From contig NZ_CP072801.1 of assembly GCF_017901135.1 (NCBI RefSeq), positions 2,849,501 to 2,913,500 on the forward strand: a DNA stretch of 64,000 nt, written 5' to 3'. Below, piece after piece: positions 22,598 through 31,675 of the stretch (within the stretch, counting starts at the first letter, position 1; each line of letters starts with the position of its first letter). Origin of the DNA: Thiothrix litoralis. GTDB taxonomy: Bacteria > Pseudomonadota > Gammaproteobacteria > Thiotrichales > Thiotrichaceae. Position numbers and translations under genes: made by a program. The notes below the pieces were generated by a model, which searched no databases, was not told the DNA's origin, and worked only from the letters and a program-made list of their open reading frames with translations.

Positions 22598-24634
22598 ATG
22601 CAACACACCCTTGCCCGTTTGACACTCCTGAGTTCCCTACTGATGTTAAGCGCGGTGGCGAATGCCGAAGACACCTTGGTCATTGACATCAAATCCACCA
22701 AAAAAGCCCCCTCCCCCAACGAAGCCGCGCCATTGTCAGCGGAACGCAGCGCGGTGTTACCTGCGGATGGTGGCGATTTCCTCAAGCAATTGAACGGCGT
22801 ATCCGCTAGCCGGTTTGGCGGGCGCGGGCTGGAACCGATTATTCGCGGGCAATCCCAAACCCAGTTGAATGTGTTGCTGGACGGTGCTTACGTCCACGGC
22901 GGCTGCCCCAATCGCATGGACCCACCCGCGAGTTGGGCAGCACTGGAAACCTACGAAAAAGTCACTGTGGAAAAAGGCGTGCAAACCCTGCAACACGGTT
23001 CTGGCGGCAGTGGCGGCACGGTACTGTTCGAGCGCGATACCCGCAGCATCCTTGACCCGGACGGCGGCTGGAGTGGCAAAGCCTCCGCCACCACCATGAG
23101 TAATGGTGTCAAACACGACGTTTCCGCCGATGTCACCAAAGCCTTCACGAAAGGCTATGCGCGTGTTTTCACACAGGATCGCGAAGCAAGCAATTACGAA
23201 GACGGCGATGGCAACGAAGTACGCTCCTCCTACAAACACCAGCAACAAGGCATCGTACTCGGCGCAACCCCCACCCCCGAGCGCCTGCTGGAATACAGCT
23301 ACGAAAACAATGACTTTTCCGACGCCCTTTACCCCGGCGCCAGCATGGACAGCCCGGAAGAATCCGGCTCCATCCAGCGCCTCAAATATCAGGACAAGCT
23401 CGACGGCAAGATCAACAGCGTGGAGGCGGAAGTTTACCTCAGCGAAATTGACCACCTGATGGACAATTACAGCCTGCGCACCCAAACCGGCACAAAAATG
23501 GCCGTTCCCACCACCTCCGACACCACCGGCGGCAAACTAGCGCTAAAATCAACCCTCGGCAAAACCGACGTTACCTATGGCGTGAACGTGCAAAACCGCG
23601 ACCGTAATGCCACGATGAAAAACATGTCGATGGGCGGCACAGTAACTGGCCTGATGTGGCCGGGCGCAACCACCGACCAGACCGGCGTTTTCGCCGAAGC
23701 GGAAACCCCGCTTGGCACTGCGGACAAACTAAAATACGGTGTGCGGGTTGATCAGGTAAAAGCAGCAGCCTCCAAAGCCAGCACCGTCGCAGGTGGGCGC
23801 ACCGCCAACCAGAATTACACCGCCATTTACGGCTACGGCGCGACGGACAAGGAAGAAACCCATGTGGGTGGCTTGCTGCGTTACGAAAAATCCCTCAATG
23901 CCACCACCACCGCGTTTGCCGGGGCAAGCCGCAGCATGCGCACGGCCGATGAAACCGAACGCTTCATCAACAAATGGGGCGCAACCGCCGCCGATCGCTG
24001 GGTCGGCAACCCTGACATCAAACCGGAAAAGCACAACCAGCTTGACCTTGGCCTCAGCCAGCAACGCGGCAATATCCGCTGGACAGGCACGGTTTTCGCC
24101 GACAAGGTAGACGATTACATCTTGCGTGACAAAGTAACCAGCGGCGCACAAACGGGCGCACAGATTTACCGTAACGTTGATGCCGAACTGCTCGGCGCGG
24201 AATGGGGGGCAGAAACCAAGTTGACCCAGAAACTACGGCTTTCCGGCGATGTCGCCTACGTCAAGCGCACCAATACCACGGATGACCGCCCGATTGCGCA
24301 AACGCCTCCTGTCAACGGCAAACTGCAACTGGATTACAACGGCGGCAAATGGAGCGGCGGCACACGGGTACGCTTCGCGGCCGGGCAAGACCGCATTGAT
24401 ACCGCCATGATCGGCGCCACCGAAGTCGGCGACAGCGCGGGTTACGGCGTGGTGGATGCTTACGGGCGTTATAGCCTCAACAAATCGACGAAAGCACGCT
24501 TTGGAGTGGATAATCTGCTCGATAAAACCTATTCCGAGCACGTCAGTCGCCGTAATCTGGACTTGGGTGGTACGATTGAGCGTGTCAACGAAGCGGGGCG
24601 CAGCGCCTGGCTGAAACTCGAAACCGAATTCTGA
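22598..24634 (+). CDS. TonB-dependent copper receptor (OprC/NosA-like)
   Basis: A 678-residue outer-membrane receptor. The signal peptide ends SAVANA. The plug domain includes FGGRGLEPIIRGQ and the copper-receptor hallmark GGCPNRMDPPASWAALETYEKVTVEKGVQTLQHG. The barrel ends with a terminal Phe (LKLETEF). ATG 22598 is chosen over an upstream TTG because a GAAAGG ribosome site precedes it at normal spacing. The chaperone gene follows 30 bp downstream. Family knowledge indicates copper import; a consensus sigma-54 promoter lies upstream. Confidence 0.88.
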   Translation: MQHTLARLTLLSSLLMLSAVANAEDTLVIDIKSTKKAPSPNEAAPLSAERSAVLPADGGDFLKQLNGVSASRFGGRGLEPIIRGQSQTQLNVLLDGAYVHGGCPNRMDPPASWAALETYEKVTVEKGVQTLQHGSGGSGGTVLFERDTRSILDPDGGWSGKASATTMSNGVKHDVSADVTKAFTKGYARVFTQDREASNYEDGDGNEVRSSYKHQQQGIVLGATPTPERLLEYSYENNDFSDALYPGASMDSPEESGSIQRLKYQDKLDGKINSVEAEVYLSEIDHLMDNYSLRTQTGTKMAVPTTSDTTGGKLALKSTLGKTDVTYGVNVQNRDRNATMKNMSMGGTVTGLMWPGATTDQTGVFAEAETPLGTADKLKYGVRVDQVKAAASKASTVAGGRTANQNYTAIYGYGATDKEETHVGGLLRYEKSLNATTTAFAGASRSMRTADETERFINKWGATAADRWVGNPDIKPEKHNQLDLGLSQQRGNIRWTGTVFADKVDDYILRDKVTSGAQTGAQIYRNVDAELLGAEWGAETKLTQKLRLSGDVAYVKRTNTTDDRPIAQTPPVNGKLQLDYNGGKWSGGTRVRFAAGQDRIDTAMIGATEVGDSAGYGVVDAYGRYSLNKSTKARFGVDNLLDKTYSEHVSRRNLDLGGTIERVNEAGRSAWLKLETEF

Positions 24635-24664
24635 TTAAGATTTGCTTCAAGAAAGGATATAACC

Positions 24665-25198
24665 ATGAAACCTGTTTACCGTATCGCGGTGTTAAGCGCC
24701 CTGATTTCCCTGTTGGTCGCTTGCGGCGAAAAAACTGCCGAGAACAAAGCCCCAGAAGCAGCCAGCCCAACCCCCGCCGCCAGCACGGAAGCCAAGCCAG
24801 CCAGTGCCAGCAAAGCAGCGGACGGCATCACCGTTGAAAACCCGTTTGCTCGCGCCGTGCCGCCGGGTCAGCCTAACAGCGCCTCGTTCATGACGCTGGT
24901 GAATAGCTCTGACGTTGATCATAGCGTCAAATCGGCTGCCAGCCCGGTCGCTGCCACGGTAGAGTTACACACTCACACCAACAACAACGGCGTGATGGAA
25001 ATGCGTCAGGTTGAGCAGATCGACATTCCTGCCAAAGGTCGAGTGGAATTGAAACCGGGTGGCCTGCACATCATGCTGATTGGCTTGAAACAAGATATGA
25101 AGGTGGGTGAAAACGCACCGATTACCCTAACCTTTGAAGACGGCAGCACGACTACGACCGATGCCCCGATTCAGGAAATCACCCCACAAATGCACTAA
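24665..25198 (+). CDS. PCuAC-type periplasmic copper chaperone (lipoprotein)
   Basis: A 177-residue lipoprotein with lipobox LLVAC at about residue 20, an Ala/Pro/Glu-rich linker and a C-terminal PCuAC domain. Copper ligands follow the usual H-M-H-M plan (VELHTHTNNNGVMEMRQV, then GGLHIMLIGL). Such chaperones deliver Cu(I) to cytochrome oxidase in the periplasm. It sits directly behind the copper receptor, forming an uptake-and-delivery pair. The lipid anchor and long linker would let it reach between membranes, which is inference. Confidence 0.9.
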   Translation: MKPVYRIAVLSALISLLVACGEKTAENKAPEAASPTPAASTEAKPASASKAADGITVENPFARAVPPGQPNSASFMTLVNSSDVDHSVKSAASPVAATVELHTHTNNNGVMEMRQVEQIDIPAKGRVELKPGGLHIMLIGLKQDMKVGENAPITLTFEDGSTTTTDAPIQEITPQMH

Positions 25199-25201
25199 AT
25201 C

Positions 25202-25897
25202 TTACACGACGCTGCGCGGCAGCAAGGGTTGGCGTGCACCCGGAATGCGTCCGAAGCCGACCAAACGGTGTTGCCAGTAACCGCTCAGTTTACTGACCAT
25301 AATGGGTTTTCCGGTGCGGGGGGCGTGGACGAATTTGTCCGCGCCCAGATAAATCCCCACATGGCTGACCCGTGAACCGCGTGTTTTGAAGAAGACTAGA
25401 TCGCCGCGCCCGGCCTCTTTTTTAGAGACTTTCTCGGCAACCTTGTACTGGGCTGCTGCTGTGCGTGGAATCTCCACACTTGCGCCCTGCCCAAAGGAAT
25501 ACTGGGTCAGGCCGCTGCAATCAAAGCCTTTCATCGGGGTATTGCCGCCCCAGCAGTAACCTTTGCCACATTGCTTGAGCGCACAAAACGCCACTTTATC
25601 AAGCGTGGTACTGGCTACGGCTTTGGTAGGTAATGGTGCTGGCACTGGCGCAGTGATTGAGGCGGAGACGGGAGCGGGGGCTTTCTGCAAGGTGGTGGGC
25701 TGTGGCTTGGCAGGGACAGGCACTTGCTTGACGCGAGCGGCTTGTTTGATCGGGGCTGGTGCAGCTTTGGCTGGCTGGATGGTTTGCATAGGCAATATAT
25801 CTGCCACACGAGGCGGGTTCAAACCACACCCCGTCAAGGTCAACATCGCGGAACCCAACACGGAATATTTCAACACTGACACATCACTAACGGACAT
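25202..25897 (-). CDS. NlpC/P60 peptidoglycan endopeptidase lipoprotein
   Basis: A 231-residue protein with lipobox TLTGC near residue 24, a long Pro/Ala/Lys/Val linker (about 30-105) and a C-terminal NlpC/P60 domain. The catalytic Cys is in FDCSGL, with His in SHVGIYLG and a further polar residue in FVHAPRTG. Predicted to cleave peptide stems of peptidoglycan. Two extra Cys flank GYCWGG. ATG 25897 is preferred because GAGGAGG lies about 8 bp upstream; GTG 25900 adds one residue. It converges on the copper chaperone gene with 3 bp between stops. Confidence 0.87.
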   Translation of the reverse strand: MSVSDVSVLKYSVLGSAMLTLTGCGLNPPRVADILPMQTIQPAKAAPAPIKQAARVKQVPVPAKPQPTTLQKAPAPVSASITAPVPAPLPTKAVASTTLDKVAFCALKQCGKGYCWGGNTPMKGFDCSGLTQYSFGQGASVEIPRTAAAQYKVAEKVSKKEAGRGDLVFFKTRGSRVSHVGIYLGADKFVHAPRTGKPIMVSKLSGYWQHRLVGFGRIPGARQPLLPRSVV

Positions 25898-25992
25898 CAC
25901 TCACTCCTCCTCAGCTTGTGGCTTACCTACAAGGTGTGGCAGAGAAAGGGTGAGTGTGCCGAGCGTTTCCGACCTGAGGTCTAAAAGTGACG

Positions 25993-26952
25993 CTAGACTG
26001 CTTGCTTCTTCATGCGGTAATTGAGCGCATCGCGGCTGATGCCAAGTAAGCGGGCAGCGTGGGTTTTATTGTTCTGGGTACGTTCCAACGCCTGATTCAG
26101 CAAGTCACGTTCCAAATCTTCCAGATTGATGCCTGTTTCAGGCAGGCTGAAGGGTGCTGCGCTAAATTGTGGCGCGGCGGAACGGATTTCCAACGGCAGA
26201 TTGGTTAGACCGATGTCGCGACCTGCCAGCAGGATGCTGAGGCGTTCACACAGATTGCGTAGTTCACGCACATTGCCTTTCCACGCATGGCGCAACAGGT
26301 GTTGGCGGGCTTCTTTGGCCAGACTCGCGACAGGCAGTTTGTGCTGTGCTGCGAATTGCGTGAGGAAATGCTTACCCAGCAGCTCAATGTCTTCCTTACG
26401 CTCACGCAACGCGGGCAATTCGACCGGAATGATATTGAGGCGGTAAAACAAATCCTGACGGAATGCGCCCGTTTGCGCCAGCGCGTACAGGTCGCGGTGG
26501 GTGGCGGCGAAAACCCGTACATTCAGGCGTTTCGGTTGGGTTTCACCCAAGGGGAGGATTTCGCCGGATTCGAGGAAACGCAGCAGTTTGGCTTGCAGCG
26601 TCAAGGGCAATTCGCCGATTTCATCGAGGAACAGCGTACCGCCCTCTGCCGCACCAATCAGGCCGAGGTGCTGGCTATCCGCGCCGGTGAAAGCGCCTTT
26701 ACGATGCCCAAACAGCAGCGACTCTGCCAACGTTTCTGGTAGTGCGGCACAATTGACGGTAATGAAGGCTTGTTTGCAGCGCGGGCTGGTCGCGTGCATG
26801 GCGCGGGCAACCAATTCCTTGCCCGTGCCGGACTCGCCGGTAATCAGCACGCTGGCGTCGGTCTGGGCAATCAAGTGTGCGGAACGCAACACGGCCTCCA
26901 TCAGCGGGGAACGGGTGAGAATGTCGTCAAATTGCATAGTAACGCCTGCCAT
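25993..26952 (-). CDS. Sigma-54-dependent activator without receiver domain
   Basis: A 319-residue enhancer-binding protein made of an AAA+ core and a Fis-type helix-turn-helix. Walker A is GESGTGKE (39-46), the sigma-54 contact loop GAFTGA is intact (86-91), and Walker B is GGTLFLDEIGELP. The C-terminus NNKTHAARLLGISRDALNYRMKK binds DNA. It has no N-terminal sensory domain, as in PspF, so control may come from a protein partner or expression level. An internal ATG at 26937 is an alternative start. It is the only such gene in view and could act on the sigma-54 promoter at 22544. Confidence 0.88.
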   Translation of the reverse strand: MAGVTMQFDDILTRSPLMEAVLRSAHLIAQTDASVLITGESGTGKELVARAMHATSPRCKQAFITVNCAALPETLAESLLFGHRKGAFTGADSQHLGLIGAAEGGTLFLDEIGELPLTLQAKLLRFLESGEILPLGETQPKRLNVRVFAATHRDLYALAQTGAFRQDLFYRLNIIPVELPALRERKEDIELLGKHFLTQFAAQHKLPVASLAKEARQHLLRHAWKGNVRELRNLCERLSILLAGRDIGLTNLPLEIRSAAPQFSAAPFSLPETGINLEDLERDLLNQALERTQNNKTHAARLLGISRDALNYRMKKQAV

Positions 26953-27049
26953 TTTCGTCTATGTTCAAGGTAATCTCGGGTAATTTAGCATTATTTTGCC
27001 AGAGTTCATCATGACTTAGCGCAGGTTTTTTGAAATTAGGAGGTAACGC

Positions 27050-27970
27050 GTGTTAATTGGCATTGACCTTGGTGGAACCAAAATCGAAGTATTATTGCTG
27101 GATGAGACAGGCCATGAGGTTTTCCGTAAACGCTTACCCACGCCACAAGGCCAATACGCCGCGATTTTGCAGACCATCAAACAACTGGTGGATGAAGCGG
27201 AACAGCACGCCGGACAAACCTGCACCGTGGGTATCGGCACACCCGGTGCGATTTCACCCGCCACGGGTTTGATAAAAAACGCCAATTCGGTGGTGTTGAA
27301 TGGCAAACCCTTGCCGACGGATCTGGAGAACCTGCTGCAACGCCCAATAAAAACCGAAAATGATGCCAACTGTTTAGCCCTGTCCGAAGCTACCGACGGC
27401 GCGGGTGCTGGGGCGGCGGTCGTCTTCGCGGTGATTGTGGGAACAGGCACAGGCGCGGGTATCGTGGTACACGGCAAGGTGTTGACGGGCGCGAACGCCA
27501 TTGCCGGGGAGTGGGGGCATAACCCATTACCGTGGCCTACTGCGAGCGAGTTACCCGGCAAACCGTGCTATTGCGGCCAACAGGGCTGTATCGAAACTTG
27601 GCTTTCTGGGGTAGGTTTTGAGGCGGAATACCGCTTGGCAACGGGTAGTAAACGCGCATCGGCTGACATTGTGAGGCTTGCGGAACAGGGTGATACGCAG
27701 GCTGAAGCCCTGATGCAGGCTTACGAGGAACGCATGGCAAAAAGCCTTGCCCACGTCATCAATATCCTCGACCCGGATGTCATCGTGCTGGGCGGGGGCA
27801 TGTCGAATATCCAGCGGCTATATACCAATGTACCGCAACGCTGGGGGAAATACGTGTTTTCTGATCAGGTGAGCACCCGGCTGGTTGCGCCCCAGTTTGG
27901 GGATTCGAGCGGCGTGCGTGGTGCAGCTTGGCTAGGTGCTAGCTCCCCCCCCGGTAAAAGTGGTTATTAA
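27050..27970 (+). CDS. mak: ROK-family sugar kinase (fructokinase/mannokinase)
   Basis: A 306-residue ROK kinase phosphorylating hexoses, most like fructokinase Mak. Features are the phosphate loop IDLGGTKIE (residues 4-12), catalytic END AN segment (KTENDANCLAL), GTGTGAGIVV and the ROK zinc motif CYCGQQGCIETW. The GTG start has AGGAGG 6 bp upstream. The 3' end overlaps the end of the convergent DUF4388-like gene by 32 bp. Confidence 0.87.
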   Translation: MLIGIDLGGTKIEVLLLDETGHEVFRKRLPTPQGQYAAILQTIKQLVDEAEQHAGQTCTVGIGTPGAISPATGLIKNANSVVLNGKPLPTDLENLLQRPIKTENDANCLALSEATDGAGAGAAVVFAVIVGTGTGAGIVVHGKVLTGANAIAGEWGHNPLPWPTASELPGKPCYCGQQGCIETWLSGVGFEAEYRLATGSKRASADIVRLAEQGDTQAEALMQAYEERMAKSLAHVINILDPDVIVLGGGMSNIQRLYTNVPQRWGKYVFSDQVSTRLVAPQFGDSSGVRGAAWLGASSPPGKSGY

Positions 27971-28361
27971 CTCCTGTCACAACGGGTGCGGCGGCGACCG
28001 CTTGGGGGCGGGGCGTATTCACAGGCAAACGTAACACTTTTGGTCTAACAGGCATGATTGGCTGAATACCCAAACGTCCCAGACTCGCCTGATGCTCAAT
28101 CGCTGCTTCGGCACGAAACCGAATCAACTGATTTTCTGAAAACGAACAAGAACCGCCCTGCGTCTCCAGCAAGCTACGCAGGGCAGCTTCCCCCTGATCT
28201 CGATGATGGGTGCAATGGGTAAGTTTGCCAGCATTAACCGCAAAGCGGCAGGACGTATTATTATCCGTGGCGATATAAAACGTGCCGGTTTGTTTGTGCC
28301 CAAGCACGCTAGCCAACTGGGTCAGGATCTGATCCAAGGTGAGTGGTGAATGCCTTTCCAT
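27939..28361 (-). CDS. DUF4388/PatA-N-like small protein
   Basis: A 140-residue protein with a domain like the N-terminal part of PatA-type regulators: KQTGTFYIATDNNTSCRFAVNAGKLTHC followed by GEAALRSLLETQGG. The C-terminal 50 residues are Pro/Val-rich and probably unstructured. Such domains occur in gliding, twitching and polarity proteins. Its tail overlaps the end of mak by 32 bp. No partner is adjacent, so the role is unknown. Confidence 0.6.
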   Translation of the reverse strand: MERHSPLTLDQILTQLASVLGHKQTGTFYIATDNNTSCRFAVNAGKLTHCTHHRDQGEAALRSLLETQGGSCSFSENQLIRFRAEAAIEHQASLGRLGIQPIMPVRPKVLRLPVNTPRPQAVAAAPVVTGVNNHFYRGGS

Positions 28362-28397
28362 AGAACTCTCTCGTAGTAATCCGCTAATTATTGGTGG

Positions 28398-29120
28398 TTA
28401 CTGGAGAGGTAGCAATAACCGTACCACATCACCAAAATCTTCTGGCGGAATTGCTTCAAGCATCAAAGCTTCATGGGTATGAGGGTGAGTCAAGTGCAGG
28501 CTGGACGCGTGCAACAACAGGCGCTGGCAGGCAAATTGCTCACGGAACAAGCTATTGTGCTTGCCATCACCGTGGGTAGTATCACCAACAATCGGGTGAA
28601 AAATATGCTTCATGTGGCGGCGCAACTGGTGCTTACGCCCGGTTTTGGGTTGTAATTCCAGCAATGAATAGCGGGCGCTAGCATAACGCCCTACAGGATA
28701 AGGCAGTTCCGTCGTTGCTAGCCGTCGGTAATGGGTAATAGCTTCCTGCGCGAGCTTGTCCTGATTCGCATGGGCATCAGAAAGCTTATCCAACTCTTCT
28801 TTCAGCGGGTAATCAATGATGCCACTGGCATCAGTATGCCCGCGCACCACCGCAAGGTAAGTTTTTTGCACCAACCCGGCAATGAATTGTGCATTCAACA
28901 AACGGGCGGTGTTGCTGTCGAGTGCAAACAGCAACACCCCGGAGGTGGGCTTATCGAGACGATGTACCGGGTAAACTTTCTGCCCGATCTGGTCACGGGT
29001 AAGCTGAATGGCAAACCGGGTTTCGTGGCGGTCAATCAGGCTGCGGTGAACCAGCAGCCCGGACGGTTTGTTAATGGCAACAAGGTATTCGTCACGGTAG
29101 AGGATTTCTAAAATATCCAT
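28398..29120 (-). CDS. truC: tRNA pseudouridine(65) synthase TruC
   Basis: A 240-residue RluA-family pseudouridine synthase. The catalytic motif is VHRLDKPTSGVLLFA with Asp in HRLD, and the C-terminal block is PKTGRKHQLRRHMKHIFHPIVGD. It has no S4 domain and matches TruC in length and detail (HPIVGDTTHGDGKHN). It modifies U65 of tRNA. Confidence 0.92.
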   Translation of the reverse strand: MDILEILYRDEYLVAINKPSGLLVHRSLIDRHETRFAIQLTRDQIGQKVYPVHRLDKPTSGVLLFALDSNTARLLNAQFIAGLVQKTYLAVVRGHTDASGIIDYPLKEELDKLSDAHANQDKLAQEAITHYRRLATTELPYPVGRYASARYSLLELQPKTGRKHQLRRHMKHIFHPIVGDTTHGDGKHNSLFREQFACQRLLLHASSLHLTHPHTHEALMLEAIPPEDFGDVVRLLLPLQ

Positions 29121-29141
29121 ATTGCCACACCACCTGAAACC

Positions 29142-31112
29142 TTAGGCATAACCAAACAAGTTAATGGCAACAATCAGCACCACTAGGAACAACAAGGTCA
29201 TAATCCCGCCCGCCCGGATGAAGTCCGGCACGCGATACCCCGCAGGCCCCATGATCAAGGCATTCACCTGATGGGTAGGGATAATGAAGGAGTTGGAAGT
29301 CGCCAGCGCCACAATCAGCGCAAATACCGAAGGGTTCGCCCCTACCCCAAGCGCAATGTTCACCGCCAGCGGCACCAGCAATACGGTTGCGCCCACATTC
29401 GACATTACCAGCGAAAACAGGGTAGCGAGGACAGCGACTGCCGCCTGTATCACCCAGATGGGCATGTGCCCGACCACCATCAGGACGCTTTCCGCAATCC
29501 ATTTGGCTGTGCCGGTCGATTCCACCGCATAACCCAGCGGGATCAGGCTAGCCAACAGGAAAACCGTTTTCCACGATACCGCTTTATAGGCTTCATCAAT
29601 GTTCAACACCCCTGCGAGCACCATGCCAATCGCGCCCGTCATCAGGGCAACCGACAGTTTCAGATCAGTAAACAGCACCAACGTCAGGGCAATCGTAAAA
29701 AAGGTCAGTGCCCAACCCACTTTGGAAGGACGCATTTCTTCGGCACGCGGAAAATCATTGGTCACAACGATAAAATCACGGTCTTTTTCCAAACGTTCCA
29801 GCGCAGGCCAAGTGGTATACACCAGCAGCATGTCGCCCGCCTGAAAAGGAATTGCGCGAATTTCCTCGACCTTTTCATCTTCTGCATTCAGCACTTCGCC
29901 ATTACGCAAAATACCCATCAGGGAAATGCCATAGCGCTTACGCAGCCACACATCAATCGCGGATTTGCCAATCAGGTTGGAGCTGGCAGGAATCACGACT
30001 TCGGCAATACCGCCACTTTTATCGGAAAGCAGATCACCAAAAGTCCGGGTACGGGAGTGTTTTTGCAACCCGGCCTTTTCGACAAAAGTCTCTTCCCGTT
30101 GTGGCAAGGTCAGCAAGCCAAGGGTCTGGCCTTTACGAAACTCAATGTCACGATCCAGCGCATCCACGCCAGTACGGATTTGCGTGCCGTCTTTCAGGGC
30201 AATAACCCGGACATGGAATTCTTTTTCGACATCCAGTAGTTTGCGCCCCAGCAGTGGGCTGTTGTTTTTCAATTCCATTTCCGAGAGCGTGAGGGAAATA
30301 CCGTAATTGCGCTTGAGGTAGTCCAGCGTGCTTTCTTTCTCAGTGGTGCGTGCCGCGACATTGGGCAATACAAAGCGCCCCGCCACCACGAAATACAGGA
30401 TACCCACCACCACCAGCGTCAGGCCGATAGGTGTCACATCAAAAATTTGCCAAGTATGTAATTGTGAGGCTTCCGGCAAATGCTTGTTGGAAGTCAGAAT
30501 CAAATCATTCAGCAAAATCAACGGGCTGGAGCCAATCATGGTAACAGTACCGCCCAAAATCGCACAGAAGCCCATCGGCATCAGCAAACGCGACATCGGG
30601 ATGCCGGAACGGTTAGAAATACGGTTCACCACCGGCAAAAACAGCGCTGCCGCCCCCACGTTCTGCATGAAGGATGAAATGAACGCCACCGTCCCGGAAA
30701 TAATCGGGATAATGCTTTTTTCTCTGGTTCCGCCAATCCGCAGGATGAAAGCAGCAACCTTGGTCATCAGGCCAGTTTTATCCAGCCCTGCGCCAATGAT
30801 CATGACCGCAATGATCGACATGACCGCATTACTGGAAAAGCCCGCAAACAGGTGATCATAGGGAACCAACGCTTTACTCAACCCCATAATCGGTGCCAGC
30901 AGTGTGGTCAACCCTAGCAGCACCATGATGACGATCGCAGCCACATCCACACTGACGACTTCAAACGCAAACAGGTAAACCGTCAGCATCAGGATGGTAA
31001 CCACCCAGGCAACCCCGGCTGACGGTGCAATATAAGCAAGCAACACCGCCGCCAGCGGAAACAGTAAGGCTGCAAGCGTTTTGGTTCTCGACGATTTGGT
31101 TGTATTTGGCAT
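29142..31112 (-). CDS. SLC13-family transporter with two TrkA-C domains
   Basis: A 656-residue inner-membrane protein with about twelve hydrophobic segments split by a cytoplasmic insert (about 220-420) containing two RCK/TrkA-C regulatory domains (LGRKLLDVEKEFHVRVIALK, SNLIGKSAIDVWLRKRYGISLMGI). The family transports dicarboxylates, sulfate or similar anions with sodium. The ATG at 31112 is chosen because GGGAGGG lies 4 bp upstream. It is divergent from the CBS gene. The substrate is not resolvable; sulfate or a dicarboxylate fits best. Confidence 0.87.
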   Translation of the reverse strand: MPNTTKSSRTKTLAALLFPLAAVLLAYIAPSAGVAWVVTILMLTVYLFAFEVVSVDVAAIVIMVLLGLTTLLAPIMGLSKALVPYDHLFAGFSSNAVMSIIAVMIIGAGLDKTGLMTKVAAFILRIGGTREKSIIPIISGTVAFISSFMQNVGAAALFLPVVNRISNRSGIPMSRLLMPMGFCAILGGTVTMIGSSPLILLNDLILTSNKHLPEASQLHTWQIFDVTPIGLTLVVVGILYFVVAGRFVLPNVAARTTEKESTLDYLKRNYGISLTLSEMELKNNSPLLGRKLLDVEKEFHVRVIALKDGTQIRTGVDALDRDIEFRKGQTLGLLTLPQREETFVEKAGLQKHSRTRTFGDLLSDKSGGIAEVVIPASSNLIGKSAIDVWLRKRYGISLMGILRNGEVLNAEDEKVEEIRAIPFQAGDMLLVYTTWPALERLEKDRDFIVVTNDFPRAEEMRPSKVGWALTFFTIALTLVLFTDLKLSVALMTGAIGMVLAGVLNIDEAYKAVSWKTVFLLASLIPLGYAVESTGTAKWIAESVLMVVGHMPIWVIQAAVAVLATLFSLVMSNVGATVLLVPLAVNIALGVGANPSVFALIVALATSNSFIIPTHQVNALIMGPAGYRVPDFIRAGGIMTLLFLVVLIVAINLFGYA

Positions 31113-31233
31113 GGTCCCTCCCCAGAGCACATAAAATGAGGAGCCATACTACGCTAATTAGCAAGGTATTTCAGGTTAAAAACACACCTAGGGACTAACA
31201 TTAATAAGAACAAGCAAACTGAGGAGGAACACC

Positions 31234-31662
31234 ATGAAAACCATAAAACAGGTACTGGTCAAGAAAGGCCATGACATTTACAGCACCGACCCCAGTGTGT
31301 CAGTCATTGATGCGGTCAAGGTAATGGCTGAGAAAAAAGTCGGCGCGTTACTGGTATTGGAAGGTGGCAAGCTCAAAGGCATTATTTCAGAGCAGGATTA
31401 CACCCGCAAAGTGATCCTGACCTGTCTTGATGCCGATCAAATGTGCGTCGGGGACATTATGACCACGCAAATCATCGTCACCAAGCCTGACCAGCCGATT
31501 CAGGAAGTCATGGCCATCATGACCGACCGCCGCATCCGCCACCTGCCGGTGATGCAGGATGGCGAACTGGTCGGGCTGATTTCCATTGGCGATCTGGTCA
31601 AGGAAGTAATTTCCGAGCAACAGTTTATTATCGCCCAACTGGAAAACTACATTCAGGGGTGA
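31234..31662 (+). CDS. Stand-alone CBS-domain-pair protein
   Basis: A 142-residue protein consisting of two CBS domains (YSTDPSVSVIDAVKVMAEKKVGALLVLE and TKPDQPIQEVMAIMTDRRIRHLPVM). Such modules sense adenine nucleotides or related ligands. A GAGGAGG ribosome site lies 6 bp before the start. It is divergent from the SLC13 transporter. The target is unknown. Confidence 0.88.
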   Translation: MKTIKQVLVKKGHDIYSTDPSVSVIDAVKVMAEKKVGALLVLEGGKLKGIISEQDYTRKVILTCLDADQMCVGDIMTTQIIVTKPDQPIQEVMAIMTDRRIRHLPVMQDGELVGLISIGDLVKEVISEQQFIIAQLENYIQG

Positions 31663-31675
31663 AAGCCGCCTGAAT

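Noticed and set aside
26976-27000. Sigma-54 promoter before the activator gene
   Set aside because: On the minus strand TGGCA and GC are one base too close for a functional -24/-12 pair.
29271-30239. 322-codon plus-strand frame opposite the SLC13 transporter
   Set aside because: Antisense to a well supported membrane protein; Gln/His/Arg-rich composition and no family resemblance.
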